Source: CAWAND01 sp963727915 (GTDB lineage Bacteria; Chloroflexota; Anaerolineae; Anaerolineales; E44-bin32). From it: a stretch of 64,000 nucleotides of DNA. Location of the stretch: NCBI GenBank assembly GCA_963727915.1, contig CAVSID010000003.1, positions 186,001 through 250,000 on the forward strand, written 5' to 3'. The translations under genes and the position numbers were made by a program. Of the stretch, positions 26,153 through 35,430 are shown in pieces (within the stretch, counting starts at the first letter, position 1; each line of letters opens with the position of its first letter). The notes under the pieces were generated by a model. The model ran no database searches, was not told the origin of the DNA, and saw only the letters and a list, made by a program, of their open reading frames with translations.

Positions 26153-26836
26153 ATGAAGATCATTCTCATCGAAGACGACGTCCGTCTCACCGCTTTGGTG
26201 GCGCGTGTGTTGACCGAGGAAGGCTTGGCGGTGGACATGGTCCACGACGGCGAAGCCGGCCTGGATCTGGCTCTGCGGGGGCAGTACGATGTGGCAGTGA
26301 TTGATTGGATGCTGCCGGGAAGAGACGGTCCGGCCATCTGCCGGGCAATTCGGGCCGCCGGACTGCCGACGGCGCTGCTCCTGTTGACTGCCCGCGGCCA
26401 AATCGAAGACCGGGTGGCCGGCCTCGACAGCGGGGCCGACGACTACCTTGTCAAGCCGTTCGCCATGGACGAGCTGCTTGCCCGAATCCGCGCCCTGGGA
26501 CGGCGCCACGTCCCGGCCGCAACCGACACCTACGAGCTGCGTGTGGGCGACCTGGTCCTCGATGTGCGCGCCCACACCGCCCGCCGCGGCCAGACGGCCC
26601 TTGAACTGACCAAGACCGAATGGGGGCTGCTCGAATTCCTAGTGCGCCATCCGGGCCAGGCCCTCACCCGTGAGCAGATCCTCGACTACGTCTGGTCGTA
26701 CGAGCGCGATGTGCAGCCATCCCTGGTGGATGTCTACGTCTCTTATTTGCGCCGGAAGCTGGAACTGCCGGAACGCCCCGATCCCATTCAAACCGTGCGG
26801 GGTGTCGGCTATCGTCTGGACCCGGACAGTGTTTAG
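26153..26836 (+). CDS. OmpR/PhoB-family response regulator
   Basis: A 227-residue regulator. The receiver domain has the acidic pair (EDD), the phosphoacceptor in VAVIDWMLPGRDG, Thr in LLLLTARG and Lys in YLVKPF. The winged-helix DNA-binding domain has ELTKTEWGLLEFLVRHPG and VYVSYLRRKLE...VRGVGYRL. GACGGAGG precedes the ATG. The histidine kinase gene begins inside its stop region. Because it is divergent from the PepSY-like/ApbE operon, that operon is its most likely target. Confidence 0.93.
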   Translation: MKIILIEDDVRLTALVARVLTEEGLAVDMVHDGEAGLDLALRGQYDVAVIDWMLPGRDGPAICRAIRAAGLPTALLLLTARGQIEDRVAGLDSGADDYLVKPFAMDELLARIRALGRRHVPAATDTYELRVGDLVLDVRAHTARRGQTALELTKTEWGLLEFLVRHPGQALTREQILDYVWSYERDVQPSLVDVYVSYLRRKLELPERPDPIQTVRGVGYRLDPDSV

Positions 26837-28222
26837 ACCCCTCCGATTCCGGCTGACGTCCCTGTATGTGATGGCCGGCATCCTGCTGATCACACTTCTC
26901 GGTGCTGGCACGTATGGGCTAATCGGCTATTTCTTCCAGAGCACCACCGATTTGGCGCTCGAGCATGTCATGGCCCAGCAGTTCACCTCGCTGGGCGTGC
27001 CTGTCCCTGTTGAACTGGCGGACGCCGACCGGGCCTGGGCGGAGACGCAGCCAGGGGTGGCCCTCAATCCCGTGATGCGCCTGATCCCTCAAATGGCACC
27101 CGGCGGCGAGAGCGCGGATGAGGCCTCCGAGCAGGAAGCACCGGGCAAGGAAGAAGCAGAGGGGCATCCAGAGGAGGGTCTCAACGCAGAGCTGGCCGCC
27201 GTCTTCGTGATGGCGCTCAACCAGGACGGCCAGCTCCTGCCCGGTTTCAACATTGCGCCCGCCCCCTTGCCGCCCAACCAAGATGCCGTGGCATCCGCCC
27301 TCCAAGGCGGATACGATCTGCGCACCGTCACCTCACCCAACGGGAGCCGCGTTCGGCTGTTGACCTACAAGGTCCCAGACGTGGCCCAGCCGGCCGCCAT
27401 CCAGGTCGGGCGCTCGCTTTCGGATCAGGACACGCTCCGGGGTCAGCTTGTGCTGGGCCTGCTGGTGCTGGGAGGCGTCAGCCTGGCCTTCCTGGCGACG
27501 GCCAGCTGGTGGTTGGCGGGCCAGTCGCTGCGCCCGACCCAACGCGCCTGGGAGCGCCAACAAGCCTTCGTGGCCAACGCCAGCCACGAACTGCGCACAC
27601 CGCTGACGCTGATCAGGGCGACGGCCGACGTCGCCCGGCGCGGTCTCAGCGACGATGACCCTCAGCGCAAGCTGCTCGACCAGATTCTGGGCGAGAGCGA
27701 CCACATGAGCCGTCTGATAGAGGACCAGCTGCTCCTTTCGCGGCTGGATTCGGCCGATCTTCCCATAACCCAGCAGCGAGTCCGCCTCGAGACTTCTTGC
27801 CCGACATCAGGGAAACCGTCGCCCGGCTGGCGGAGGCGCGCGGAATCCGGCTGGACGTCCCGCCCGCCGAAGGAAGCGTCTGGGCTGATCCGACGCGCCT
27901 GCGCCAGGTGCTGCTGGTGCTGCTTGACAACGCCATCCGCCACACCCCCGCCGACGGCACGATCCGCGTCGAGGCCGAGCGCAAGGGCCAGGAGCTCGAA
28001 ATCAGCGTCGCCGACACCGGCGCCGGCATTCCAGCCCAGGATCTGCCGCATGTGTTCGAGCGCTTCTACCGCGGCGACCCGGCGCACGGCACCCCCGGAA
28101 GCGGGCTGGGGCTCTCGATCGCCAAGGCGCTCATCGAAGCCCAGGGCGGCAGCATCTCCCTGGAGACCCGGGTCGGAGAGGGCACCCGGGTCCTCTTGAG
28201 GCTGAAGGCGCCGTTGGCATAA
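26829..28222 (+). CDS. Sensor histidine kinase (frameshifted)
   Basis: GTG 26829 (VFRPLRFRLTSLYVMAG) overlaps the response regulator stop by 8 bp. Two TM helices (residues about 13-35 and 205-230) flank an extracytoplasmic sensor domain of about 165 residues rich in Glu/Pro. The kinase core has the H-box NASHELRTPLT, and after a frameshift near 27794 the N-box LLDNAIRHTPADG, G1 DTGAGIP, F-box FERFYRG and G2 GSGLGLSIAK. It is the partner of the response regulator. The signal is unknown; the context suggests redox or metal status. Confidence 0.9.
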
Positions 28223-28277
28223 CGGGCCCCTGGCGCGCTAGAATCTGCCCAGCCCCGCCCGGCCCCGAGGAGCCCCT

Positions 28278-28932
28278 GTGTACCAACAGGATTTCATCAA
28301 ACGGCTGATCCGCCAGTTCACCCAGGCGGTGCTTCAGGTCATTGGATTGACAGAGTCGGGCCGCCTGACGGAAGCCGCCCAACTGCTGGAGCAGACCTAC
28401 GCAGATCTGTTTGGGCTGAATTCGACGGTGGTTTTCTATACCCCGGTAGATGAGCTGATCCAGCTCGTCAGCCGAGGTGATGACGACGACCCCCAAAGGA
28501 TCTTTGCGCTGGCGGAACTTCTGCGTTCGGAGGCTCGCGTCAGCCAGGCGCGGGGCCAGGACTTCGACGCCCACCAGCGCCGCTTGAAGAGTCTGGCCTT
28601 GCACCTCGAGTTCGGCCCGACGCACACCCGGCCTGGACCCAAGGAGCGGTTTGGATGCCATTCTGGAACTGCAGCACGACATCCAGCAGGACGGGATGCC
28701 GGCCGACGTCCAGTCCGACCTGTTCTTCTTCTTCGAGGATATGGGGGCCTACCGCCACGCGCTGGATGCCATCATGATCTACTTGGGTCGGGCGGAGTAT
28801 CCCCAAGAAATCTTCCCTTACCTTGAAGCCTTCTGCCAACGGATGCTCGACCTGCCCGAGGACCAACTGCGGGCCGGCGGTCTCACCCGAGCGGAGGTCG
28901 AGGCGGCCATGGCAGGAAAGAGTCACAGCTGA
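28278..28932 (+). CDS. DUF6483-like helical protein (frameshifted)
   Basis: GTG 28278 (MYQQDFIKRLIRQFTQAVLQ) with GAGGAG upstream. The first 120 residues and, after a shift near 28640, a further 95 residues (LDAILELQHDIQQDG, FEDMGAYRHALDAIMIYLG) make one protein of about 217 residues, entirely helical. I associate this pattern with DUF6483, common in Anaerolineae and of unknown function. The TPR-like second half suggests protein binding. No operon partner is evident. Confidence 0.72.
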
Positions 28933-29340
28933 CCCCCGTTCGCCCTTCGATTTGGCTGCGGAGCCGAAATTGGCCCCCGCGGTGCTAAGGGATCTCCGCT
29001 CAGGACGGCCACCTCAGAAGCCCAGTCAACGCCCTAATCGACGAGACAAGTCCCATCTTCCTTCCCGTCGCTCTTGGTTGAATTCGCCCATACATCTCTG
29101 CCGCCCTGAAGGGTGACGGCCCTCCACAGCGCACGGGCCACGAACTTGCCGCTCCAGTCGAAGAGAGGTCTCATTCACCCTGGTTCGCAGGTGCCAAATG
29201 GCCAACGGCTGGCCCCTGCTGTTTGTGCATTTCTTCACAAATCCCCTTTAATTGCCACTCGGGGTGCCAGGCCGCACCGGCCCTCTCGGTGGTATCCTCC
29301 GGTGACTTCACCCGCCAGGGACCACGGATGGGAGCGATGA
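28933..29340. other. Intergenic region with a Rex-type site
   Basis: About 400 bp without a convincing gene. It holds the Rex-like palindrome at 29223-29240, about 100 bp before the next start codon. Confidence 0.6.
29223..29240 (+). promoter_or_regulatory. Candidate Rex operator upstream of the phosphodiester glycosidase gene
   Basis: TTGTGCATTTCTTCACAA matches the Rex consensus TTGTGAA-N4-TTCACAA with one mismatch. It ends 100 bp before the GTG start at 29341 in a non-coding region. Confidence 0.55.
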
Positions 29341-30899
29341 GTGACCCGAGTTAGGCGATGGATCTGGATGCTGATCTCCCTGACATTGCTGGCGGCCCAG
29401 GCGCAGCCCGGGCCGACTTGAGCCTGGCGCCAGATCGCCGACGGGATTACGTACCAGATGTTCAATTTGGCAGGGCCAACCCGAGCCTACGTCGTGCGCA
29501 TGGACCGGAGCAACCCCAACGTCACGCTGGACACCAGCCTGGCCAGCGGGCATTTGATCGACGGCAAGGAAACCGTCAGCCAGATGGCGGAGCGCTACGA
29601 CGGGTCGTTGGGGTCGTGGGAGCCCACGTGGGGCGGGCGCAACCAGGTAGTGGCAGCCATCAACGGGTCCTTTCACGACCCAGAGACCGGCCGGCCGCTG
29701 AGCGGGATGGTCCAATCTGGCTGGTACATCAAACGCTTCAACGACCTGGGGGGAGGAAGCGGTTTCGCCTGGCGGCTTGACCGGAGCGCGTTCATAGGAG
29801 GCTGCGTCACCCACCCGGAGAGCGCCCAGCTGGTGACCTACCTCAACACCGGCGTCCAGCAGCAGATATCCAGGGTCGACGAGAAACGCCAGGGCGGTCT
29901 GACCGTGTATACCCCCATGTACGACGTGCGCACCCACACTCCGACAACGGCGTGGAGGTTGTGGTCGAGCTCGAACAGCCCTTTACGATCCTCACCTATC
30001 CGCAGATGGTCCGCGGCGTTGTGCGCAGCCATCCATGACGGCCAGGGTGACACGTCGATCCCCTTCGACTCGGTGGTGCTCTCGGCTAGCGGCGGGGCGG
30101 GGAAGATCCTACTGGACAACGTCGAGATTGGAAGCCAGGTGGGGCTGTCTACCTACATCCAGCACTTCAAGGCCAATTGCCGAACGCCCGATGGCCACAG
30201 TTGGAGCGAAACCTATGCCAGCCTCTCAGGCAGCTTTCCCTTTCTGCTTGACGGAGAAGTCCAAAGCTTCAGCGACACCGGCGCCACTACCCGCTCGCCG
30301 CGCACAGCGGTCTGTTTCAACGATGACTTTGTTGATTTTGTCGTCGTCGACGGGCGGAACGAGGGGGTCTCGGTGGGGATGACGATCAACGAGCTGGCGC
30401 ACTTCTGCCAGGATAGGCTGGACGCCGATTGGGGAATTAACCAGGACGGCGGCGGGTCAAGCACTTTGTGGCTCGACGGGAAGGTCGTCAACAACCCGTC
30501 CGACGGCCACGAACGGGCGGTAGCCAACGGTGTGATGATGATCGAAGTCAAGCCGCCCGAATTCTCCGACGCCTATCAGCCAGGCGATGTCGTGCAGAGC
30601 GACAGCTGCTCGACCTTCGCCTGGGCCCGGGTGACAACTATCGCGGCCGATCCGACCTGCCCGAAGGCACCAAAGTCACCATCGTTCATCATCTCAACGG
30701 GTTGGACGGCGTGCGGGCGACGGGCGACAACTGGTGGCAGGTGGCCGTACAACGGCGAACTCGGCTGGGTGCCTGAAAGCGCCATCAGCCTGGTGGCACG
30801 CGGCGTCCCGCCACACCGACCGGCGACGGCCAAATCCAGCCTCTGCCGCCACAGGATCCGATCGACGTCTCTGCTCAGCTGACCCGGGGTGGCTCCTGA
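29341..30899 (+). CDS. Secreted phosphodiester glycosidase family protein with C-terminal SH3-like domain (several frameshifts)
   Basis: GTG 29341 starts a signal peptide (RRWIWMLISLTLLAAQAQPG). After a shift near 29418 the main domain follows: AWRQIADGITYQMFNLAGP, VVAAINGSFHD, FLLDGEVQSFSDTG, FVDFVVVDGRNEGVSVGMT, and WGINQDGGGSSTLWLDG with NGVMMIEV. This is the NAGPA/phosphodiester glycosidase (PF09992) pattern. Two shifts (near 29940 and 30030) interrupt the middle; VEVVVELEQPFTILTYPQMV lies in a second frame. The C terminus resembles a bacterial SH3 domain (LPEGTKVTIVHHLNGLDGVR, GELGWVPESAI) and also needs shifts. The end at 30899 assumes a final shift. The substrate is unknown. Confidence 0.75.
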
Positions 30900-32595
30900 A
30901 TCAGAGCTGGCCCGCCCCCCTTCCCTGGCTCCCCTGATCCGCCGGCAAGCCGCCTCACCTCATCCCGAAGCTGCCGCAGTTGACCGAGTTTCATCGCCCA
31001 CCATGACGGCCAGGGCGGTCGAACCCTCCATCGTCCCCACCGGATAATCGGCCAAGGTACTGAGCGAGATCGATTCCAGGCGCCGCAGAGCATCGGCTTG
31101 GACCCAGCGATAGGACGGCCATCCGACCTGGCCTGGCGGTCACGCAGCGCCTGGAGGCCGCAGGCCAGGGCTGGGAGGAGGTCATCCGCGCGCCTCCGAG
31201 GGCAGCTGATCCAACCGAGCGACCAGGGGCGGCACGGCGTCGGCAGAAAGCGTGGCCAGGTAGGCGGCATCCAGCTCACCGGCGCGCGACGGGTTGGCGA
31301 AGTTTTGGCGCACAATGAACGCGTCCACATTGAGCAGGTTCAAGGTTAGACAAAATCCGATGGCCCCGGCGGCGCAGGCCACGGCAAACCCCCGCAGCCG
31401 GCCGGCCAGCAGCAGACCGAGGAAGGCCAGAAACAGGATCCCCATCCACAGGATCGCCACATGCGTGTAGGTCCTCAGGCGGCTGAAGCCGTAGGCCTCT
31501 TCGTACAGGGTCAGGCGCATGAAAGCCGAGGTCAGGATCACGCCGGTCAGCAGCACGAGCAGTCCGCTCAAGGCGTTGAAACTGCGCACGTGGCTGGTCT
31601 GACTCGCGCCGCGTCCAAGCGCCCAAGGGCGAGGATCATCCCCAGGGTCAACAGGGCCAGGAAGACCAATTCGGCGAACCCCCGCCGGGCGTATGTGGCA
31701 TAGGTGTAGCCAGCGGCGGTGATGTTGGCCTCGCCGCCGAAGAAGTAGCGCAGCTGCACGGCGACGAACAGGGCAAATAACACATCCACGGCCGCCAGGA
31801 CCACAGCGGCTTCGGTGAAGCCGAGGAAGGGTGCCAGCAACGGCTTGTCCTGCCCGATCAGCCTGTAGCCGTCCGATCGCCGCAGGGCGACTACCAGGGC
31901 GCCCAAACTGAACAATCCGACGAGCAGGATCACTGTCAGCCTGCCGAGATAGTCAAAGAAGCGGGTCAGGTCGAGCCAGGCCAGCGCCTGCTTCACATAG
32001 TCGCCGAAGACCAGGTCGGCGGAACTGAGCAGGACCAGGAAGGCCACCAAGATGGGGAATGCGAGCAGCAGACCGCGGCCCACGCCGGCCAGCGTCGATT
32101 GGGTCTGCCGTTCGCTGAAACAGTTGCGTCTGCGTCTCCGAAAGCACCCGCCACGGCCTGAACCAGGCCTCCACCGGCGGGAATGACCAGCCCCAACCCA
32201 AAGTCGAAGAAACCATACGAAAGCAGGTCCCCTTGCTGGTAGACGCGCACCAACAGGCCAGGCCGGCCAGGGCGAGCACCACGTCCAGGAAGACAGTCAG
32301 CGGCTCGGCCCGAAAGACGGGCAGGATCGACAGCACGGCTGATCAGCCCGGCCAGAGCCAGGGCCACCGGCGACGGGGGTCGGCCCTCGGAAAGACCCAG
32401 GGCAAACAGGGCGGCTATGCAAAGCCAGACCCAGATGGCGAAGGAAACGCCCAGGGGACGCCCATAGAAGAGGGTTTCGAAGGCCACACCCAGGAGCAAC
32501 CCGGAGGCGGCCAGCGCCACAGGTCGAAGAAAGCCTGAGCTCTCGTGGGAGCTGTGCTCTTCGGTGGTGTCAGACTCGGATGGCGGGTTCGGCAT
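30875..32595 (-). CDS. DUF4173/DUF4153-like polytopic membrane protein (multiple frameshifts)
   Basis: ATG 32595 (MPNPPSESDTTEEHSSHES) with GGAGC upstream begins an acidic tail followed by about 12 TM helices spread over at least five frame segments: GLLLGVAFETLFYGRPLGVS, LLLAFPILVAFLVLLSSADL, DYLGRLTVILLVGLFSLGAL, SGLLVLLTGVILTSAFMRL and others. The DUF4173 hallmark RLTLYEEAYGFSRLRTYTH and the soluble end LDAAYLATLSADAVPPLVAR are clear. The 3' end is uncertain: stops at 30960 or 30875 depending on frame. Function unknown; some relatives sit with two-component regulators. It converges with the gene ending at 30899. Confidence 0.72.
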
Positions 32596-32794
32596 CGATG
32601 TTCGCTCCTGAAAAGACGTGGGAGAAGTCGCCGGCGGCGGTTGGCGCATGCCTCGGCTCGCATGCCAACTATGGCCGCAGCGGGCTGTCAAAAGACGGCA
32701 GATGACTCTCAAATCCTTTCAGATGGGCTAGGATAGGCAGTCTGGGACCCGCCACCGCCGTTCGAGGCCCGGACCCCGGGCGTGGGAGCCGTCC

Positions 32795-33362
32795 ATGAAC
32801 GACCTGCCTGGATCGAGATCATCCCCGAAGACAAAGCCGACGGAGAGCTGGCAGCCCTGTACGAGCGCTGGCAGGACCGCCGCCACGGGAAGGTCGACAA
32901 CATCCTGCGCGTCCATTCGCTGCACCCGAGGACACTGGGCGAGCACGCCGAGCTCTACGACACGACGATGCACGGGCCGTCGGGGCTTGAGCTTGGCCGA
33001 GCGTGAGATGATCGCCGTGGTGGTGTCATCGATCAACCGCTGCCACTATTGAATGACCCACCATGCGGCCGGTCTTGAGCCGCCTGATCCGCCGCCGCCC
33101 CGATGCCGAAGCCTTCATCGAGGGCTTGAAGAGGGATCACACGGCTGCTTGATCTCAGCCCGAGGGAGCGGGTCCTGCTGGACTACGCCGACAAGCTCAC
33201 CCGGACCCCGTGGGACATGGCGGTGTCCGACCTGGATCCGCTGCGGGATGCCGGGTTGAGCGACGTCGACATCCTGGACGCCAACCTCACCGTGCCTACT
33301 TCGCCTACGTCAATCGGCTGGCACAGGGGTTGGGTGTTGAGCTGGAGCCGTACGTCGGTTGA
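32795..33362 (+). CDS. AhpD-like/peroxidase-related protein, candidate selenoprotein with in-frame TGA (frameshifted)
   Basis: ATG 32795 follows GGGAG. The protein reads WIEIIPEDKADGELAALYER, GKVDNILRVHSLHPRTLGEH, LSLAEREMIAVVVSSINRCH, Y, TGA, MTHHAA, then RLIRRRPDAEAFIEGL, LSPRERVLLDYADKLTRTPW, LRDAGLSDVDILDANLT, AYFAYVNRLAQGLGVELEPY. This is the carboxymuconolactone-decarboxylase/AhpD fold of peroxidase-related enzymes, whose active site is CxxC-x2-HH. Here the second Cys position is TGA (33050-33052), giving CHYU. Frame changes near 32808, 32985, 33077, 33150 and 33290 are needed and look like sequence errors. Either the TGA is selenocysteine, supported by the downstream hairpin, or it is a Cys codon miscalled. 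Confidence 0.75.
33065..33083 (+). promoter_or_regulatory. Candidate bacterial SECIS hairpin
   Basis: GCGGC pairs with GCCGC; the loop contains GGTCTT, optionally closed by a C-G pair with one bulged A. The GGTCT in the loop lies 19-23 nt after the TGA at 33050-33052. From memory the E. coli fdhF SECIS carries GGUCU at the same distance. Bacterial SECIS elements need a G-containing loop about 16-37 nt after the UGA. Confidence 0.5.
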
Positions 33363-33426
33363 GCCAACCTGGCTGAGCGCCCAGCCCTGGGTGCCTGCTG
33401 CAAGGTCCCCCGTCTGGGCGGCTGCC

Positions 33427-34357
33427 TTACCCGGTCGGGAACGCGGGCAGCGCCGTCTCGGCCAACGATGCGATCCCGTCCAGATCGTCGAGCTCGAGCC
33501 ACTGCAGCATGATGCGCTGGACCCCCGCTTGCTGATAGGCCTCGAGCTGGGGGAGGATCTCGTCGCCCGCGCCGACGATGATAGGCCGCCGCCGCTCGCT
33601 GCTCCAGGCTGGAACCCCTGGCTTCGATCTTGCGGTCGAGATCCGCCTGATCCCGGCCGTACAGGATGTTGGTCATCACCGACCGGCGCACGCTGGTAGG
33701 ATCTCGGTTCTCGGCCTCGAGCAAGCCGTCAAGGTGCTGGTTGAGATCCCGATATTCTTCGGGCGACTGGAAGGCGCAGTTCCACTCGTCCGCCAGACGA
33801 GCAGCCAGGGGCAGCGTGTGCTTTCGGCCGTGGCCGCCGATGAGGAGCGGCGGGCGGCCCGGCGCCAAGGGCGGCGGCAGCAACCGGGCATCTCGAAGTT
33901 GGAAGTACTCTCCGTCGTAGGTCACCGGATGGGTCTCTCGGAGCAGGCGGGCGACCACCTCCGCCCCTTCCTCGAAGCGTTCAAAGCGTCCCTCCCCTTT
34001 CAGCAGCGGAAAGCCGAACATCTCATGCTCGAGATCTTGCCAGCCGCCGCCGACGCCAAGGGTGAGGCGTCCACCGGAAAGCGTGTCGATGTCCTTGCCC
34101 GTGCGGGCGATGAAGACCGGATGGCGGAAGGAGACCGGCGCCACCAGCGGGCCAAATTCGATGCGCTCGGTGTGGCTCGCCAGCCAGGTGAGGGAGGCCC
34201 ACATCTCGAGCGAGTCATCGTAGGGACGGTGCGGGATGGTGAAGTGGTCCGACCGGAAAAGCCCGGCAAAGCCGAAGTCCTCGGCCGCCCGGGCGATGCG
34301 CTTCCAGCGTTCCCACGTCAGGCCCTCCTGGCCCTCGATCATCAAGCACAGTTCCAT
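33427..34357 (-). CDS. LLM-class flavin (F420-type) oxidoreductase (frameshifted)
   Basis: A luciferase-like TIM-barrel oxidoreductase: MELCLMIEGQEGLTWERW, FRSDHF, ASHTERIEFGPLVAPVSFRH, IDTLSGGRLTLGVGGGWQDL, PLLIGGHGRKHTLPLAARLA. A shift near 33600 leads into the true C terminus (RPIIVGAGDEILPQLEAYQQ, RIMLQWLELDDLDGIASLAE), ending at 33427; the apparent longer open frame to 33305 is spurious. Many of these proteins use F420 or FMN, and the cofactor here is not determined. A Rex-type site lies about 90 bp upstream of the start. Confidence 0.88.
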
Positions 34358-34444
34358 GGCGGCTGTTCGTCCTCTCAGGCGGCTGTCCCGGCGGTCTCCC
34401 CATCATAGCGGGTTCTGGTACGGGGGCCAGTGCAAGGAATCGGC

Positions 34445-34462
34445 TTGTGATGAATTTCACAA
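34445..34462 (-). promoter_or_regulatory. Candidate Rex operator upstream of the LLM oxidoreductase gene
   Basis: TTGTGATGAATTTCACAA matches the Rex consensus with one mismatch. It sits 88-105 bp upstream of the LLM start codon, between that gene and the lipoprotein gene stop (34491). Confidence 0.55.
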
Positions 34463-34490
34463 AACGGCGGATGGGGGTGGCAAACCTGGC

Positions 34491-35290
34491 TCAGCGGATG
34501 CCGGTGTCGAAGGACAGCGTGACGTGCGTGAAGCGGCCGGGCTGGACGGTGATTGCCTGCGTCGGTGCAAGAGGAAGATTGCCGCTGGAAACACCCTGGA
34601 GCGTGTACGTCCCCGGCGGAAGTGAAACACGGAAAGATCCGTCGGCTGCCGTCTGGAATTCTTTCACCAGGCCGCCTTGACCGTCAAGGACGTCCACCGT
34701 CGCCTGGTAGGGGCGGTCCGGGCAGGGATCCTCTGCCCGAGCCACCGGGCATGCCGGGCCCAGAGTGGCCCGGCCCTCGATCCCCTGGCTACCGGCGGGG
34801 GTGGGCTCAGCCGTTGCGGACGCTGTCAGGCTGGAGACCCATTGGCCAATCATCATCTCGATCATCGACTGAATGGCTGCGGAGGCTGGCCTCGACCCGG
34901 TGCCCTGGAACCGCAAGCTTGACGCTGAACATATCGGCCGAGCCGGGTTGGTTCGGCGTGCTCCATGTGAAGGGCTGATAGGCCGTCAGCCAGGCCTGGA
35001 GCTGGTCGGTTTCATCCTGAGCGAGTTGGCCCGATTGCGGCGCCGCCGATCGACAGCTGGTCCCGAAGACGTAGCTGCCATCAGCCTGGAGCGTCAGCTG
35101 CTGGCACAGGCCGGCGATGCCGCCGCGAGCGCTCCCAGGTGACCGAGCCCGGTACAGGCACCAGCAGGCTGTAGGGCGTGGTCGAAGGCTCCATGGGCGG
35201 ACCCTTCGGAGTTGAGCTTTGCACGCTTCCGGCGCACCCCACAATGACGAGCGCCAATCCCCCTGAGAGCAGACCAATGACCTTCTTCAT
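34491..35290 (-). CDS. Lipoprotein with C-terminal carboxypeptidase-regulatory-like domain (frameshifted)
   Basis: ATG 35290 (MKKVIGLLSGGLALVIVGCAG) is a lipoprotein signal with GAGAGGTG upstream. Three frame segments in order (shifts near 35130 and 34925) give GLCQQLTLQADGSYVFGTSC, ADMFSVKLAVPG, and finally ATVDVLDGQGGLVKEFQTAA, GSFRVSLPPGTYTLQGVSSG. The last part is a prealbumin/CarboxypepD_reg-like beta sandwich. The middle resembles META/emfourin-type lipoproteins (an electron- or ligand-independent surface domain). It should be attached to the outer face of the membrane. Function unknown. Confidence 0.72.
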
Positions 35291-35382
35291 GGGACACACC
35301 TCTCTGACACGAGCACGTACTCCTCACCACAATAGACGAAATCTTGGCTCTCGAGAGTTCCCGAGTTAGTTGAAGAAGGAAA

Positions 35383-35408
35383 GAGCCGGGCCCTTCCGGG
35401 CCCGGCTC
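35383..35408 (-). terminator. Terminator after the secreted protein gene ending at 35431
   Basis: GAGCCGGGCCC / GGGCCCGGCTC is an 11-bp perfect stem with the loop GGAA on the minus strand, followed by TTTCCTTCTTC. It lies 23 bp past the stop codon. Confidence 0.85.
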
Positions 35409-35430
35409 AACCAGCCTGTAGTTCAGGGGA

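Noticed and set aside
29341..29430. In-frame TGA near the start of the phosphodiester glycosidase as a second selenocysteine site
   Set aside because: It lies between a signal peptide and a frameshifted continuation, with no Cys expected and no SECIS-like hairpin; it is explained by a one-base shift.
33305..33426. Extension of the LLM oxidoreductase frame to 33305
   Set aside because: The true C terminus is found in another frame ending at 33427, and the extension overlaps the AhpD-like gene without conservation.
33578..34408. Open frame opposite the LLM oxidoreductase
   Set aside because: Antisense to a well-conserved enzyme; no recognisable protein features.
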